NCBI GenBank assembly: GCA_035079385.1
Contig: JAVHKY010000040.1
Span: 1,364,001 to 1,428,000 of the forward strand
Origin: Aspidiotus rigidus
Lineage: Eukaryota; Arthropoda; Insecta; Hemiptera; Diaspididae
DNA length: 64,000 bases
Direction of reading: 5' to 3'
Shown here: in pieces, positions 11,201-21,960 of the stretch
Layout: each line of letters starts with the position of its first letter
How positions within the stretch are numbered: position 1 is the stretch's first letter
The notes under the pieces: generated by a model
Told to the model about the DNA's origin: nothing
Database searches by the model: none
What the model saw: only the letters and a program-made list of their open reading frames with translations
Program-made: the position numbers and the translations under genes

Positions 11201-14200
11201 GTTCCCATTTCAGCTATGTGTACCGATACCCCTTGTCTTGAGCTATTGCTCATTGTAACTTGTCTCCACTCTCTATTGTTTTAATAGATAACTTATCTAA
11301 ATAACATTTACAAAACTCAATACGTACAGTCGTACCCAGATAATTATCTTACCCATTGTTTTAGAAATTGAAAACACCATGGGGACGTATTTTTCTATCT
11401 GGACCGGTTTGGGCAATATTGCTATCGCATTTTGGCCACAATTTTGGATATTGGATGTTGATAACAGAATTACCCAATTTTGTAACGTCAATTTTGGGTG
11501 TTCGTATAAATCAAGTAAGATTTGAAATAATTATTTAGCATGCAATGAAGTGGCTGATGATTTCAATCAATATGACGCCCAACATTCGTATAACCATAAT
11601 GTAAGTCTGTAGCGTAATACAGCTCACGAAATAAATACATCAATACTTCTGAGATTGCAGTGCAAACACTGTATCATCAAAAAGTTCACAGTTCCGATTG
11701 GGTACCTACTTTAGCTCCGTTTCGCCAGCCCCCCTCTCCACAATTCACGCCCCGGACATGGCCTACTCGTTAGTGCTTCGTTAGTGCACGTTAGAGCACT
11801 AGTCAATTTTGTTAGTGCTTCAACCCCTAAGTCACTATGAAGAACATAATGAAGGAGGGGCGGGTGAAACGACAGCCCCTACTTGGTGATAGTTCAGGTC
11901 CAGATATGGCTCATTTGTTAGTGCACTAATTCATTTTGTTAGTGCTTCAACCCCCAAGTCACTATGGAAAACATAATGAATGAGGGACGGGCGAAAAGAC
12001 AGCCCCCACTTGGTGATACCTAAGGTCCAGATACAGCTCATTCATTAGTGCTTTGTTAGTGCACAACTCAATTTTGATAGTGCTTCAACCCTTAAGTCGC
12101 TATCGAGGACATGATGAAGGTGGGGAGGAACAACAGCCGTTACTTGGTAGTACTGTGGGTCCACACATGGCTCAGTTGTTAGTGCTTTGTTGGTGCACAT
12201 TAGTGCCCTAGTCAATTTTGTTAGTTCCCCAACCCTTTTGCGAGAAGGATGTAATGGGGGAGGGGGTGGTGACCACAGCCCCTACTTGGTAGTACTGTGG
12301 TTCCGGGCATGGCTCATTTGTTTGTGCTTCGTTAGTGCACGTTAGTGCACTAGTCAATTTTGATAGTGCTTCATCCCCTAAGTCGCTATGAAGGATATAA
12401 TAAGGGGGGGGAGACAAAAGTTTTCCCAGTCGTATTTGACAAGTATAAATTTGGACATACAGGACAATGAGTTTGTAAAACTCTTTCAGAAATGGTATTA
12501 TCAAAACAAGAACTTAGTACTTACCGAAATAAGTTCCTCATTGTGGGTGACTATTATTTCCTCTTCATGTTCCATCGACAATCGCCGAATATAAATTTGA
12601 TAATCTACTCACTACTATCAGTGTAACGAAATCTGTTTGTCCATAACGAACCGAAAGTATCGGTGGATATTGTTGACATTACATTGCTTAGGTTTCAAGC
12701 TGCCAGGTATTATACCAAGAACAAACGAGGTATTGGTTTAGCCTAATAGGCTGAGTCAAATGTTCAATGGTAGAGGAATTCAACACCACATCCGGCCTTT
12801 GAGTACCACCAAGTAAGGGTTCTTGTTCCTCCCACCCCCTTTCGTCATGCCTTTCATAGCGCTTCAGGGATAGAAGCACTCACCAAAAAAAAACTAGTGC
12901 ACTAACGATTGAGCCATAAAAGAGGGGCTGTTGTTCCTCCCCTCCATCAGGTATGTCCTCCATAGCGACTTAAGGCTTGAGGCACTAACAAAATTGACTT
13001 GTGCACTAACGTGCACTAACAAAGTACTAACGAATGAGCCATATCTGGACGTGAAGTATCACCAAGTTAGGGGCTGTTGTGTCTTCCCCCTCTCATAATG
13101 TCGTCAATAGCGACACAGGGGTTGAAGCACTAACAAAATTGACTTGTGAACTAAGAATTAAGCCCTATCCAGACCTTGAGTATTACCAAGTGGGGGCTGT
13201 CTTCTCCCCCTTCTTGATTATGTCCCTCACAGTGATATAGGGGTTGAAGCACTAACAAAATGAACGCACTAACGAAGCACTAACGAGTAGGCCATGTCCG
13301 GGGCGTGAATTGTGTGGAGGGGGGGGGGGGGCTAGCGAAACGGACCTTACCACCAGCACGACAAAAAAAATGGGAAAATCTGCTACATATATAGTAAGAT
13401 GACAAAAAAATTAGGACAGTAGCTATTATTTATAATGAACAACAAAAAATATAATTGTAAGGCAAATCATAAAACTGGCATATAGGATAATAATATGAAG
13501 GCAAAACAACTTATTCATAAGCTAAAAAATTGATTCATAAGCGAAAAATTGATTCACGAGCTAAAAAATTTAAGCAATATAAAATTAAAAACGACAAATT
13601 TAAAATTCGGAACAGAAAGTTCATACGTGTACATGTATTAAATTCACCAGACAAGTAGTAGGTATATTATCAAGTTTACTGAAGTATTAAAGCTTTTTTC
13701 GCCTTGGAGGGTCGTCCTCTCTTGCGTTTCGCACCCAGTGGTATTACTTTGTCTTCTGGAGAAACATTCACTGTTTTCAACCAAATGTGCATCCCAAGCA
13801 CATGCTTGCATTCTAAATGTTTTAGGTAAGCAGGGCACGTGCAAGTTGACTTATGAATATCATCGCGGTCAATGTAAATAGCCTGCCCAGATGCCGTAAT
13901 TCCACAAAACAAATTCATCAAATGACTTCCATATACACTCCTTCTTTTTGTATTGAGTGAGCATCTTCTTAGTGATTGGTGGACGAGTTGACGAACTTGT
14001 ATAGAACATATTACTTTCCTCCAATACAGTGTAATTCGCTGAGGCCCATTGCCAGCCTTCTGTCCATTGCCGTAAACGAATGTGGGGATTTTACTTGAAA
14101 TGTATGCAATTGACTGAACTGGGATTACGAATCTCGGACCATTTCTTGACAAAATTTCGAAAATTGTTTAAAAAAGTACCTAATTTTTTACTTCCACAGA

Positions 14201-17200
14201 TCGCTTTTGAATTTATGTCGCAAAAATTTTGTATTTTATATTTCTTGTCGCGCTGAAAAAGATTTTCTGCCTTAGAAATGTTGTCGTTCATTTTATATTT
14301 CTTGTCGCGGTGAAAAAGATTTTCTGTCTCGAAATGTTGTCGTTTATTCTATATTTCTTGTCGCGCCGAAAAAGATTTCTCCTCTTCCGATTGTGTGCTA
14401 TCGACATGTTGTAGCTCGGATGATGATAATCTATCGTTCTACTACCTAATATGAAGTACGCCCGCAAACTTTCTCTGCGAGTAACACAGTCAAGACGTGA
14501 CGAAGTGTTACATTCCCCCCTTTTAGGAAGGGAGTCATCGACTACCAAAAGAAAAATCAACGCTCTCAGTCGAATCCCCTTAAAACCGGCGGGCTATCTT
14601 TCCACTCTTAATTCCAGCGGGCACCTCTGATCCACAAACCGATCCGCTGTGAAACCGATTTCGGATCAAATTTTTGCGATCCGTGCCCACTGCCCAGCCA
14701 GTTCTGGGGATTATCTATCCTGACTTACGCGAGCAAACAGTGAAGTGAAGTACGCGTTACGTACTACTACAAATGCTCACACGTACTGTCTGTGAGCGAT
14801 TATTTGGCGGCTGTTAGGAATACGTTTTCGTTCACGTTGGCTATTCGGACCGGGCATATTGTAGGATCGCTAGCGTCGCCTATGTAGAATACCTAGAAAT
14901 TACTGATAAGCGAACGGTGATCGTGACTTGAAACCAAAGGTGATTTTCTAGTTTTTCTTAAATTTCTCCAAAAATAATGAATTTAGGCGTGTACTCGTAA
15001 GGGACGAAATTGAAGAGTGGAAAATTTTCTTTCAGATGATCATATTTTTGAGAGACTTTTAAAAATTCAAAAATTTTGCGCGATGCTAGCGCTGCCCGGT
15101 CCGAATTTACTTTTACACACACGCATTGTTGTTGCTAATAGTATACGCAGACCCCGTGCGTCATCCGGACCATACAACAGATAGACCGAGCATCGGCCGT
15201 ATAAGCGTGTACAACGCATTGAACGGAAGACATGATAATAAAATAAGGGGGACTGGACCTCAATGAAGGTAACACGGGTGAACGCGCGGGACAGTGAAAC
15301 GCACCGTACACCCGCGCCGCTCATCAAACTTGTAAGCAAGGTCCAGTCCCCCTTATTTTCCTATGTGTATTCTTATCACATCCTCCGTTCAAAGATTCAT
15401 TCCTATGCTCGGTTTATCTGTTGTATGGTCTAAGTCCGGCAACTAATCGCTCACGGATTGCACGTCAATCGTATCAAAGTTTGGATAAACAATTATTAGA
15501 TAACGCTGTATAAGAACGTGAGCAAAAACCGAAAATTTCAAATATTTTTTATTCAGTTACAAGGAATTTTTTTTAGCCAAAACATGTCCTAAATATTATT
15601 GTCGCGTTACTCAGTCATAATATGTCTTTCACTTGAAGTTTCGAATAAATTTCTGACGAAATTAGGACTAACTGAAAATTGAGGTTTTGTATTTGAAGGT
15701 GGCAATTCTTCGTTATTCCCCTAACTCTTAACGAGCTTTCGAAGCTAGAACAAAACTGCTGTGTGGAGTCCAAATTGGTATGGAAGAAGACTTTGGATAG
15801 TAACACCCCCCCTCCCCCCGTAGTTATACTATTTCGAAATATTTTAAAATTAAGTGCTTTAAAATTTCACTTCTTACAGACTGGTCTTTTATCAGTTTTG
15901 CCGTACGCTTGTGGGTGGTTTACAGCTGTTCTATTTTCTTGGATTGCGCACAGAATTTATCAGAATTGCACAGGAAGTAGAACCCTGCAACGTAAAGTTT
16001 GGAATACATTAGGTTTGATTATGTAATCCATAAAATGGTAAATAAATAGCTTTAAGAATTTTATCAAAAAATAAAGTAAATTATCTTTCCAGCATTGTGG
16101 GGCGGTGCTTATGTTCTTTTCATTCTGGGTACATCAGAAATGAAAGACGTGACCGTGACAATGTTTTTGTTAATGGGTACTATGGCGTTGAATTCTGGTA
16201 TCTACAATGGATTCCTCACAAACCACGTCGATTTGTCTCCCAACTTTGTGGGTACTTTGATGGGTCTCATAAATTCATTGGCTGCTCTTGCATCAATAAC
16301 GGGACCTCTGCTTGTTGGATGGATTGTAACCGAGCGGGTGCGTGTTTACCCTAATTCTTCATCATTGTACAATGCCCAGTACACTTTCATAACTGAGTAG
16401 CATAATTTGAGGACCTTCCTGTCAGAAGGGCGTCCGCTCAATGTATTTCTTTTGGGACAGACGGCCTTTTGACGGAAAGATCTTCATTTGTAACCCGTAG
16501 TACATTTTTTGCCGTGAAAATAAACTAGTACGGCTAATATGCTTCTAACTTAGTTATGTTCAGTAAAGTTCTCAGAAAAATTTCAAAAGAAAGAAGAAGA
16601 TCTATTCTGATGGATTAGAAGGATGGTATTTTTCGGCTTGCAAAATGAATTTTGGGTGCGCTTACGGAAAAGATATAATGAAAGCGATAAAAATGCACTG
16701 AATATTATTGAAAAATTAAGCACAAGCTTCCGAGCGTGTATTTATGAAGCAGCAACAAGAATCAACCTTGTTCTAAATAAAATATTTTTTCTCGCAAAAA
16801 TATCCGCACGTTTGAAAAAAAAAAGAAGGAAAAGCAGAACAATTGAAAGGAGAAAATCTAGTTTATATGATTTCTTCATCAAATACTAGTCTTGTTGCTG
16901 AAATTTTTGCCTCAACTTTGAAAATGGTAAATACTGTTTTCTAAATTATTTTTCATTCTAAGTGACTTTCTTGAAGAAAACTGTATCTTTTTCTGACATT
17001 GGCCTATCTCTCAAAAGAATCCATCTGTTGTCTTTACAATTGAAGCACTGCGTGGAAAAGGGGCCTCCGTCTAATGTATTTCTTTTGGAACGGAGGCCCC
17101 CTTTCCACGCAGCGCTTCAATTTATATCCTAAATAAACCAGTTGCAATAAAATAGGTACCTATTATTCTTTTATCAAATCATCTTTAAATTTCAGCAATC

Positions 17201-17330
17201 GCACACCCAATGGAGATATGTATTTCTTATATCTGGTTCTGTAATGTTTGCTACAAATCTATTTTACGTCTTGTTTGGTTCCGCTGAATTACAAGATTGG
17301 AATACCCCATTAGAGTCTCAGGATACTTGA
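5295..17330 (+). CDS. SLC17-type major facilitator (sialin / phosphate cotransporter family), eleven exons
   Basis: Membrane transporter of the SLC17 family, which moves organic anions (sialic acid, glutamate) or phosphate with H+ or Na+. Exons: 5295-5562, 5784-5908, 5983-6078, 6149-6205, 6285-6527, 6650-6737, 6853-7076, 11365-11514, 15880-16012, 16093-16337, 17196-17330. All junctions are GT-AG and in phase, giving 587 residues. The acidic N-terminus (1-90) is cytoplasmic. TM1 holds YILRFNISVAIVAM with the family Arg. The TM1-TM2 loop has 23 prolines (141-163) and an N-glycosylation site NGT. WTEAQKGLILSSFFWGY, RVLQGLSQG, RNRAMALAYSG and the exon 8 segment TPWGRIFLSGPVWAI are family hallmarks. 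Exon 8 stands alone between introns of 4.3 and 4.4 kb. The first donor (after 5562) is the least certain. The substrate cannot be told. Confidence 0.92.
6010..6078 (+). repeat. coding CCN microsatellite (poly-proline)
   Basis: Sixty-nine bases of CCA, CCT, CCG and CCC codons coding 23 consecutive prolines, ending exactly at the exon 3 splice donor of the SLC17 gene. It sits in the predicted luminal/extracellular loop after TM1. Length variation between alleles is likely. Confidence 0.9.
7717..7915. mobile_element. hAT-like MITE with 8-bp target duplication
   Basis: Ends CATAGGCGCCAACTT and AAGTCGGCGCCTCTG are imperfect inverted repeats. They are flanked by a perfect duplication ACTACATT (7709-7716 and 7916-7923). 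It is 199 bp, non-coding, lies in intron 7 of the SLC17 gene, and contains an 11-base G run. Confidence 0.85.
8369..10142. mobile_element. 1.8-kb inverted-repeat element containing a minisatellite
   Basis: Ends CAGGGAACCTGTTTTAT and ATAAAACAGGTTCTCTG are inverted. A second inverted pair lies inside (about 8505-8560 and 9885-9955, sharing AAATGTACTGG and AAATGTACTAC). CAGGG-type ends suggest hAT, but no matching 8-bp duplication is visible. A degenerate array with GGCCTAGTATA lies near 9965-10100. No transposase is seen. Located in SLC17 intron 7. Confidence 0.55.
8781..9210 (+). repeat. minisatellite, about 60-bp unit, about seven copies
   Basis: Units share AAATTGATAGAATCAA followed by a TTGAATTAGACT-type segment and AAGAAAGAAACCAT. 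Neighbouring units differ more than units three apart, so a higher-order period of about 180 bp is likely. Confidence 0.85.
10400..10972. mobile_element. inverted-repeat element with 26-bp arms
   Basis: The arm at 10401-10426, beginning TTTTCGGTTCACATGAATAA, is repeated perfectly inverted at 10946-10971. The true outer ends may lie beyond these arms. A separate MITE (10481-10708) is nested inside. No coding sequence. Confidence 0.65.
10481..10708. mobile_element. palindromic MITE with 8-bp target duplication
   Basis: Left arm AAGGCACTATAGTACGATAG faces its near-perfect complement on the right; inverted similarity extends about 50 bp, with further inverted pairs inside. Flanked by TTAGAGCT on both sides (10473-10480 and 10709-10716). 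Non-coding, 228 bp, in SLC17 intron 7. Confidence 0.82.
11716..13344. mobile_element. foldback element FB-1, arms made of tandem repeats
   Basis: Outer ends TCCGTTTCGCCAGCCCCCC and the inverted GGGGGCTAGCGAAACGGA. The left arm (to about 12400) is roughly five tandem units of 135-145 bp, each with TTAGTGCTTCAACCCC, AAGTCGCTATG and a GGGGCTGT/ACAGCCCC segment. The right arm (about 12885-13320) is about three units in the opposite orientation. The centre, about 12410-12880, is unique. This architecture is that of Foldback/Galileo-like elements. No transposase or clear target duplication is visible. It starts about 200 bp after exon 8 of the SLC17 gene. Confidence 0.82.
13676..14152 (-). pseudogene. 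MULE transposase C-terminal fragment with SWIM zinc finger
   Basis: A 158-residue open frame in SLC17 intron 8. Residues around 103-125 read STCTCPAYLKHLECKHVLGM, a SWIM zinc finger (CxC...CxH) as found near the C-terminus of Mutator-like transposases and related proteins. The tail is basic with an AT-hook-like KRGRPSK. The DDE catalytic domain is absent, so this is a remnant. A host SWIM-domain protein exon on the other strand of the intron is a less likely alternative. Confidence 0.72.
14228..14395. repeat. three tandem copies of a 58-bp unit
   Basis: Each unit contains TATATTTCTTGTCGCG, GAAAAAGATTTTCTG and GAAATGTTGTCGTT. It abuts the SWIM fragment on its 5' side. Confidence 0.85.
15165..15434 (-). 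mobile_element. MITE family M1, copy B
   Basis: Reverse-complement copy of the M1 MITE, with ACCATACAACAGATAGACCG on the left and GTTGTATGGTCTAAG on the right, and the internal inverted AAATAAGGGGGACTGGACC pair. The left end lacks its first few bases; TCCGG occurs just outside both ends and may be the rest of the target duplication. Confidence 0.82.
16411..16484. repeat. GGGCGTCCG hairpin, copy in SLC17 intron 10
   Basis: Arm GGACCTTCCTGTCAGAAGGG and its inverted partner around the loop CTCAATGTATTTCTTTTGGG. Very similar to 63751-63825. Confidence 0.75.
17040..17121. repeat. GGGGCCTCCG hairpin with the same loop
   Basis: About 30-bp near-perfect arms starting TGAAGCACTGCGTGG. The arms differ from the 16411 hairpin, but the loop TCTAATGTATTTCTTTTGGA is nearly the same. 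Lies 75 bp upstream of SLC17 exon 11. Confidence 0.75.
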
Positions 17331-19263
17331 ACTGACAAATGAACGTACGTCTACAATTTATTAATCTAGTATAGGTACTCATTTTTTAATAAAATGTAAT
17401 TGCTACTCTTGTTTGTAGAATATAGGTAATCTTTCAATTTCAAGATAAAGTATCAGAATTAGGTTTATAAAAGTACGAGAAGCAAGTTAAACTTCCATTT
17501 CATTATCTGTTAATTTTGACCGACAATTCTCCACAGGTAGTCTTTGAAATCAAACGCGATATCAAGAAAGATTTGAAAAATACTTATAGTTTCTGCGTGT
17601 ATGTAGGTATATTAAGGGATATAATTTTCTCTGTTCATTCATCTGTGTTATTATTACTAGTAATTATTATTTTTTCTTCTCTTGTTTTCTTTCTTTTTGT
17701 TCATCTTCGTATTTTCTCCATTTATGTATTAACTGAATCATAAACCTATTAAATAATGTGAAAATAGTAAAAAAGTTGACAAACCTCAAAATTAATTGAT
17801 AGGTACCTACATCGCAGTTGAACGCTACATTCTAATTGATTGATAGGTACACTGAGATCAACTGATGCTATATGGCTGACATTTCGCCAAATTCTGGACA
17901 AAACAACTGATCACGGCCACTTCTTGAAATTTAACCAATCAGAACGCTTACAAAGTGGCAATATTGTACCAATTGTTGCAAAAATGGCGGGCGGGTAATA
18001 TAGGTATTTTTGAATTTTATCAGTTCCCTTTGTCAAAACGTAATTATTTAGTTAGGTACACAATTTGCCTTTGATTCTTTTTCCCTCACATCCTCTATTA
18101 GTATAGAACACATAGCAACATTGCAAACCCCTATTTTAGTTGACACTTGGCGCGTATGTAGTGGTTTACAAATTTTATTTATGATCATTGCTCCCAGTCA
18201 ACGGATGAGGTTCCCTATTTGTTACACCCTTACATCAGCAATAGGAGAGTTTAAACTCAAGGACGTATAAGAATGCCACACAACCACTTTTTTAAAATCA
18301 ATACCTCATATTACCTTACATAAGCCAAGCATAACTGCACCAAACAATTGAGAATATTATAGACTGATTCCCTGTGACATAAATGAATCAAATACGCGCA
18401 AATGAGTCGCGAACTAAGCAGGTTAGATGCTGCACTGCAGCTGTCCTTTGAAGATGTAAACAAACTTTTTGTGTGTTAATGGACTGAGTTATTGTGACGT
18501 CAGAACTATCAATATCATTGATGAAAAGACCAATTTTGTCCATTATGTCATTTTGCTTCCTTAAAAAATAATGCGGAGCAGAGATCACCACGCTACCAAT
18601 GAAATATAAAAAATGATACGGTCAAGTAATTTTCTTTTCAAATAGCGAGAAATTGATAAATTTAAAATATGAACTTTTTTGTAAATTTTAACATCTCATA
18701 TTAAATTAATACCATGATCATTTTTGCTCCGCATATATTTCTTATGGGTAGCAAAATGTCCAATGGACATATTTTCAAAGAATAGGTACTTCTGCTCAAA
18801 CACACCTATGCATCTTGCACTCACATTCATGTTGAGTTATCACAAATAACACAGTCCATTCTCATAAGAATCGCCAAGCTTTTGCAAAAACAGAAACGTC
18901 AATATTTCAAAATGAACAATAATATGTTATGATGGATGATCTTAATAAACAAAGTGAAAAGTTTGTATTTCATGAAACAAGACCACTTGTTTTGAACAAA
19001 TCGTTTATTTTTGAAATATTTGCGTTTTAGTGAACGTTATGCAAGAAGTTTGTTTACCAACTTTTTGAAGGGAGACAGCTGCAACAGGTGGGTCTGTTTT
19101 TAGTACAAATCAAACAAAATCACTGCCGTTTGTTTGCAAGTATGTCGTCACGGGAAGCTACTTTATGAGATACCGGCTTGTTATATTCCCTGATATTTTC
19201 AACTTCTGATATCAAGTGCAAGAAGCATAATATGAAGCAAAATTTTGGAATTCAAGTACAATG
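17331..19263. other. intergenic sequence after the SLC17 gene
   Basis: Holds the probable 3' UTR of the SLC17 gene. I see no further exon. A stretch near 18710-18760 (TTTTGCTCCGCATA, TTCTTATGGGTAG) resembles part of a MITE at 40150-40190, so dispersed-element debris is likely. Confidence 0.4.
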
Positions 19264-19496
19264 CTTACACCATACAATAGATAGACCAAGCATAGTAATG
19301 AATCTTTGAACGGAGGACATGATAAGAATACACATAAGAAAATAAGGGGGACTGGACCTTGTTTACAAGTTTGATGAGCGGCGCGGGTGTACAGTGCGTT
19401 TCACTGCTCCGCGAGTTCACCCGCATTGCCTTCATTGAGGTCCAGTCCCCCTTACTTTCTTATCATGTCTTCCATTCAACGCGCATTGTACACGCC
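19264..19496 (+). mobile_element. MITE family M1, copy C, right end missing
   Basis: Begins CTTACACCATACAATAGATA, continues through the internal inverted AAATAAGGGGGACTGGACC pair and stops after TTGTACACGCC, lacking the last 35 or so bases of the family. Confidence 0.8.
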
Positions 19497-20022
19497 AACT
19501 ATCAATTACATTTACAAACATATTACTACACGCATACTAACTCATTGCGTAAACAAGTGATCTCTCTGTCGCGTATACATGAGTTTATGTCGAGAAAACA
19601 ATATTTTTTTGACTTATTAAGTAGCCTATTAACTAACAAGCCGCTTGCGGTGTGCCTGCGGCGCCAGACAGGCTCGCGCTTCACGCTCGCTGTTTCATGA
19701 TTACAGGCTCCAGTGTTGTGCATGCTCCAGTTTTCAACCGGTTAAACCGCTTATTTTATTCCGAATAACTGTACGAAACCGGTTATTTTGTTGATAAAAA
19801 TTACCGAGTAAATAACCGAGTATTTTTGTAAACACCGGATAACCGATTATTTTATTTCAGGTTAACTGGTTTCTTCTCATGTTTATTACTTTTGAAAAAT
19901 CACAGATGCATCAAAATTGAATAAAAATTTTGCAAAATAATTCGGGGGTGATGACTACCTATCCCTGGAAAACATGTGAGATATTCCCACTTGTAGTACG
20001 CGGATGAAAAATCTGTCCACAT

Positions 20023-20024
<2 letters not shown>

Positions 20025-20059
<35 letters not shown>
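20025..20059. repeat. (AT)n microsatellite
   Basis: About 17 uninterrupted AT dinucleotides. Confidence 0.95.
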
Positions 20060-20063
<4 letters not shown>

Positions 20064-20184
20064 TATGGAGCGACGAATCCGTCACTCTATTACTGTGTAT
20101 GAACACGTGAGAGAAAATGCATATGTTATATAAAATCTTCTCATTAAGTATTAGAAAATGAGAAAAAAAATATCAATTCATTTT

Positions 20185-20463
20185 TTAAATTCTCCGCATA
20201 TATTGTGCATTGATGATAACCCCAAATACTTTCAAAATGTCTAGTTTCTTCTTTATACTTGTAACAAATAAGTACAATTTTATCTTCTTCATAAGTATCC
20301 ACAAGTCTAATGATAGTGGAGTGGTTTTACATTGAGAGGATATACTTGTTTCTTTATTTAAATAAGATCTAACCTCTACTTCCATAATTGAATGTTTAGT
20401 TGATTTTCTACAAAGTCTACAATTTCTTATCAAAGTTTTCATCATGTTTACTTGGTGAATCAT
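20185..20463 (-). CDS. ORF downstream of the polymerase fragment, unknown
   Basis: A 92-residue open frame starting MIHQVN, in the left Maverick-like block. The first ten codons match a short plus-strand frame at 36760 in the right block, so it belongs to the element and not to the host. It is basic, has four Cys, and shows no family I recognise. Confidence 0.4.
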   Translation of the reverse strand: MIHQVNMMKTLIRNCRLCRKSTKHSIMEVEVRSYLNKETSISSQCKTTPLSLDLWILMKKIKLYLFVTSIKKKLDILKVFGVIINAQYMRRI

Positions 20464-20869
20464 ATTAATAGTTGATAGGTATTATTATTTCACTTTTTAT
20501 TAGTCATGTCACGTAATTTATTCCAATTTAGGAGGTACTTTCAATCCTAATTTTTCTAACTCCCCCCTAAAATTACCTATTTATTTTATTTTATCAACTA
20601 ATAGATTTTCATCATGTTTAGAATTTCTCTAAATTGTCATCATTTTTAAGTGACTGAATTTTTCCAAGCAACTTATCATTTCTTTTTATATGTTTGATTA
20701 TATATGATTTTTCATTTTCCAATCTAGGCCTATCTTTTTGTTCATTTTTATTGGAAATAGATGTATGACAAGGCATATTAACTGGAAAAATCTGTGGAGA
20801 TATTCAAGTCTTTATTTACAGAAAAAAATTTAAGGAGAAAAAAAAATCAGGGAAACTTGTTAATAATAT

Positions 20870-20968
20870 TTATTTTCTAGGTATCTCATCAGCTTCAGTT
20901 TCTGAGTTGGTATTTTGTTCATCTGTATCAAATTCATCTCCAGATTCATATCCAAGATCACGTTTCAT
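20870..20968 (-). CDS. small acidic ORF with DLGYES motif
   Basis: A 32-residue frame, MKRDLGYESGDEF then a Glu/Asp-rich end. DLGYES recurs in the acidic 154-residue ORF at 37465-37929, which suggests both belong to the same Maverick-like element family. Function unknown; it may be the tail of a larger protein. Confidence 0.4.
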   Translation of the reverse strand: MKRDLGYESGDEFDTDEQNTNSETEADEIPRK

Positions 20969-21066
20969 AATAATTTAGCATAGCTTCAAAATTTCTCCTA
21001 GCTAGTCTACCAATTTCATCATATATAAAACCATTAACTTGAACATTTTCCACAATTTAATCATAG

Positions 21067-21960
21067 CTACTTATTAAACATTTTTTTTAATTTATCAAGA
21101 GTTTTCAAATGAGGAATAAATTTATCTCTTGTTACTGTATTATAGTAACCCCAGGGTAATGTGTCAGTTTGTCCATCAACTAAACATCTTTTATCATCAA
21201 ATGAATTTAATCCTCTTTTGTTCTGCTCAATAGTATGTTTTGTACTCCTTATCATCTTTTGTATTAAGTCTTAGTAATTTTCTTTTCTAAACATATCTTA
21301 TAATCATTATGAGTCATCTGATTTTTAACAATCTTTTTCTTCACTCCTTTAGCTTTCTTCATTTCATTATTTTGTAGCAAAAACTTTATTAGAATAAAAT
21401 TTTGAAGCTAGTCCTATAAATTCCTCTAAAATTTTTCCATTCATCTCATCTTTAAACTGGACCCTATTAAGCCAAACCCAACCAAGCGACATGACAACGA
21501 TCTAGAGAAATGTTCCTTTACTAAAAGCGAAGATTCTCCTTTTTGCCAGATTGTTATCATGTCGCTTGGTTGGGTTTGGCTAAAAAGGGTTCAACTTACC
21601 TAATAACTTTTTATTAACTTGTGGTAAACCATAAATATTATCTTTCTTATAATCTGATGTATCAAATTCATCAATCATACATTTCGTATCTTCATAGAAG
21701 TCTTTTGTTTTTATAGAAATGATTAATGAATCTGTATCGGTATATAATAATTTTATTCTGTCTCCATATCTTTCCTTTAGTCTATAATAGAAATCATACA
21801 TCAATGTTTTTGAAATATCTAAAATAGCTACTCCCACAAAAATTGGTTGATTAAATTTAATCATTGTTCTTCTCATTTGAACAGCTGCGAGATTTCTTCC
21901 AAAAAATGTTGATTTCTCAAAATTAGGTTTTGAAACATACTTATAGTATAATTATTTATT
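21067..21960 (-). pseudogene. family B DNA polymerase C-terminus, left Maverick-like copy
   Basis: Minus-strand fragments of a protein-primed type PolB. Frame 21580-21876 carries KFNQPIFVGVAILDISK and motif C, YTDTDSL, with both metal-binding Asp. Frame 21067-21255 carries the C-terminal KRGLNSFDDKRCL and TLPWGYYNT. Sequence upstream to about 21960 still resembles the right copy but has stops. A palindromic insert (21470-21581) separates the two frames. Protein similarity to the right copy (35154-36005) is near 85-90% by eye. The N-terminal two thirds of the polymerase are absent. Confidence 0.85.
21470..21581. mobile_element. short palindromic insert in the polymerase fragment
   Basis: AGCCAAACCCAACCAAGCGA and its perfect complement form about 30-bp inverted ends of a 112-bp element. 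It is absent from the homologous place in the right copy, so it inserted after the copies separated. Target duplication not clear. Confidence 0.78.

Noticed and set aside
11297..11491. 64-codon minus-strand open frame
   Set aside because: It is the antisense shadow of SLC17 exon 8, whose plus-strand reading is clearly coding.
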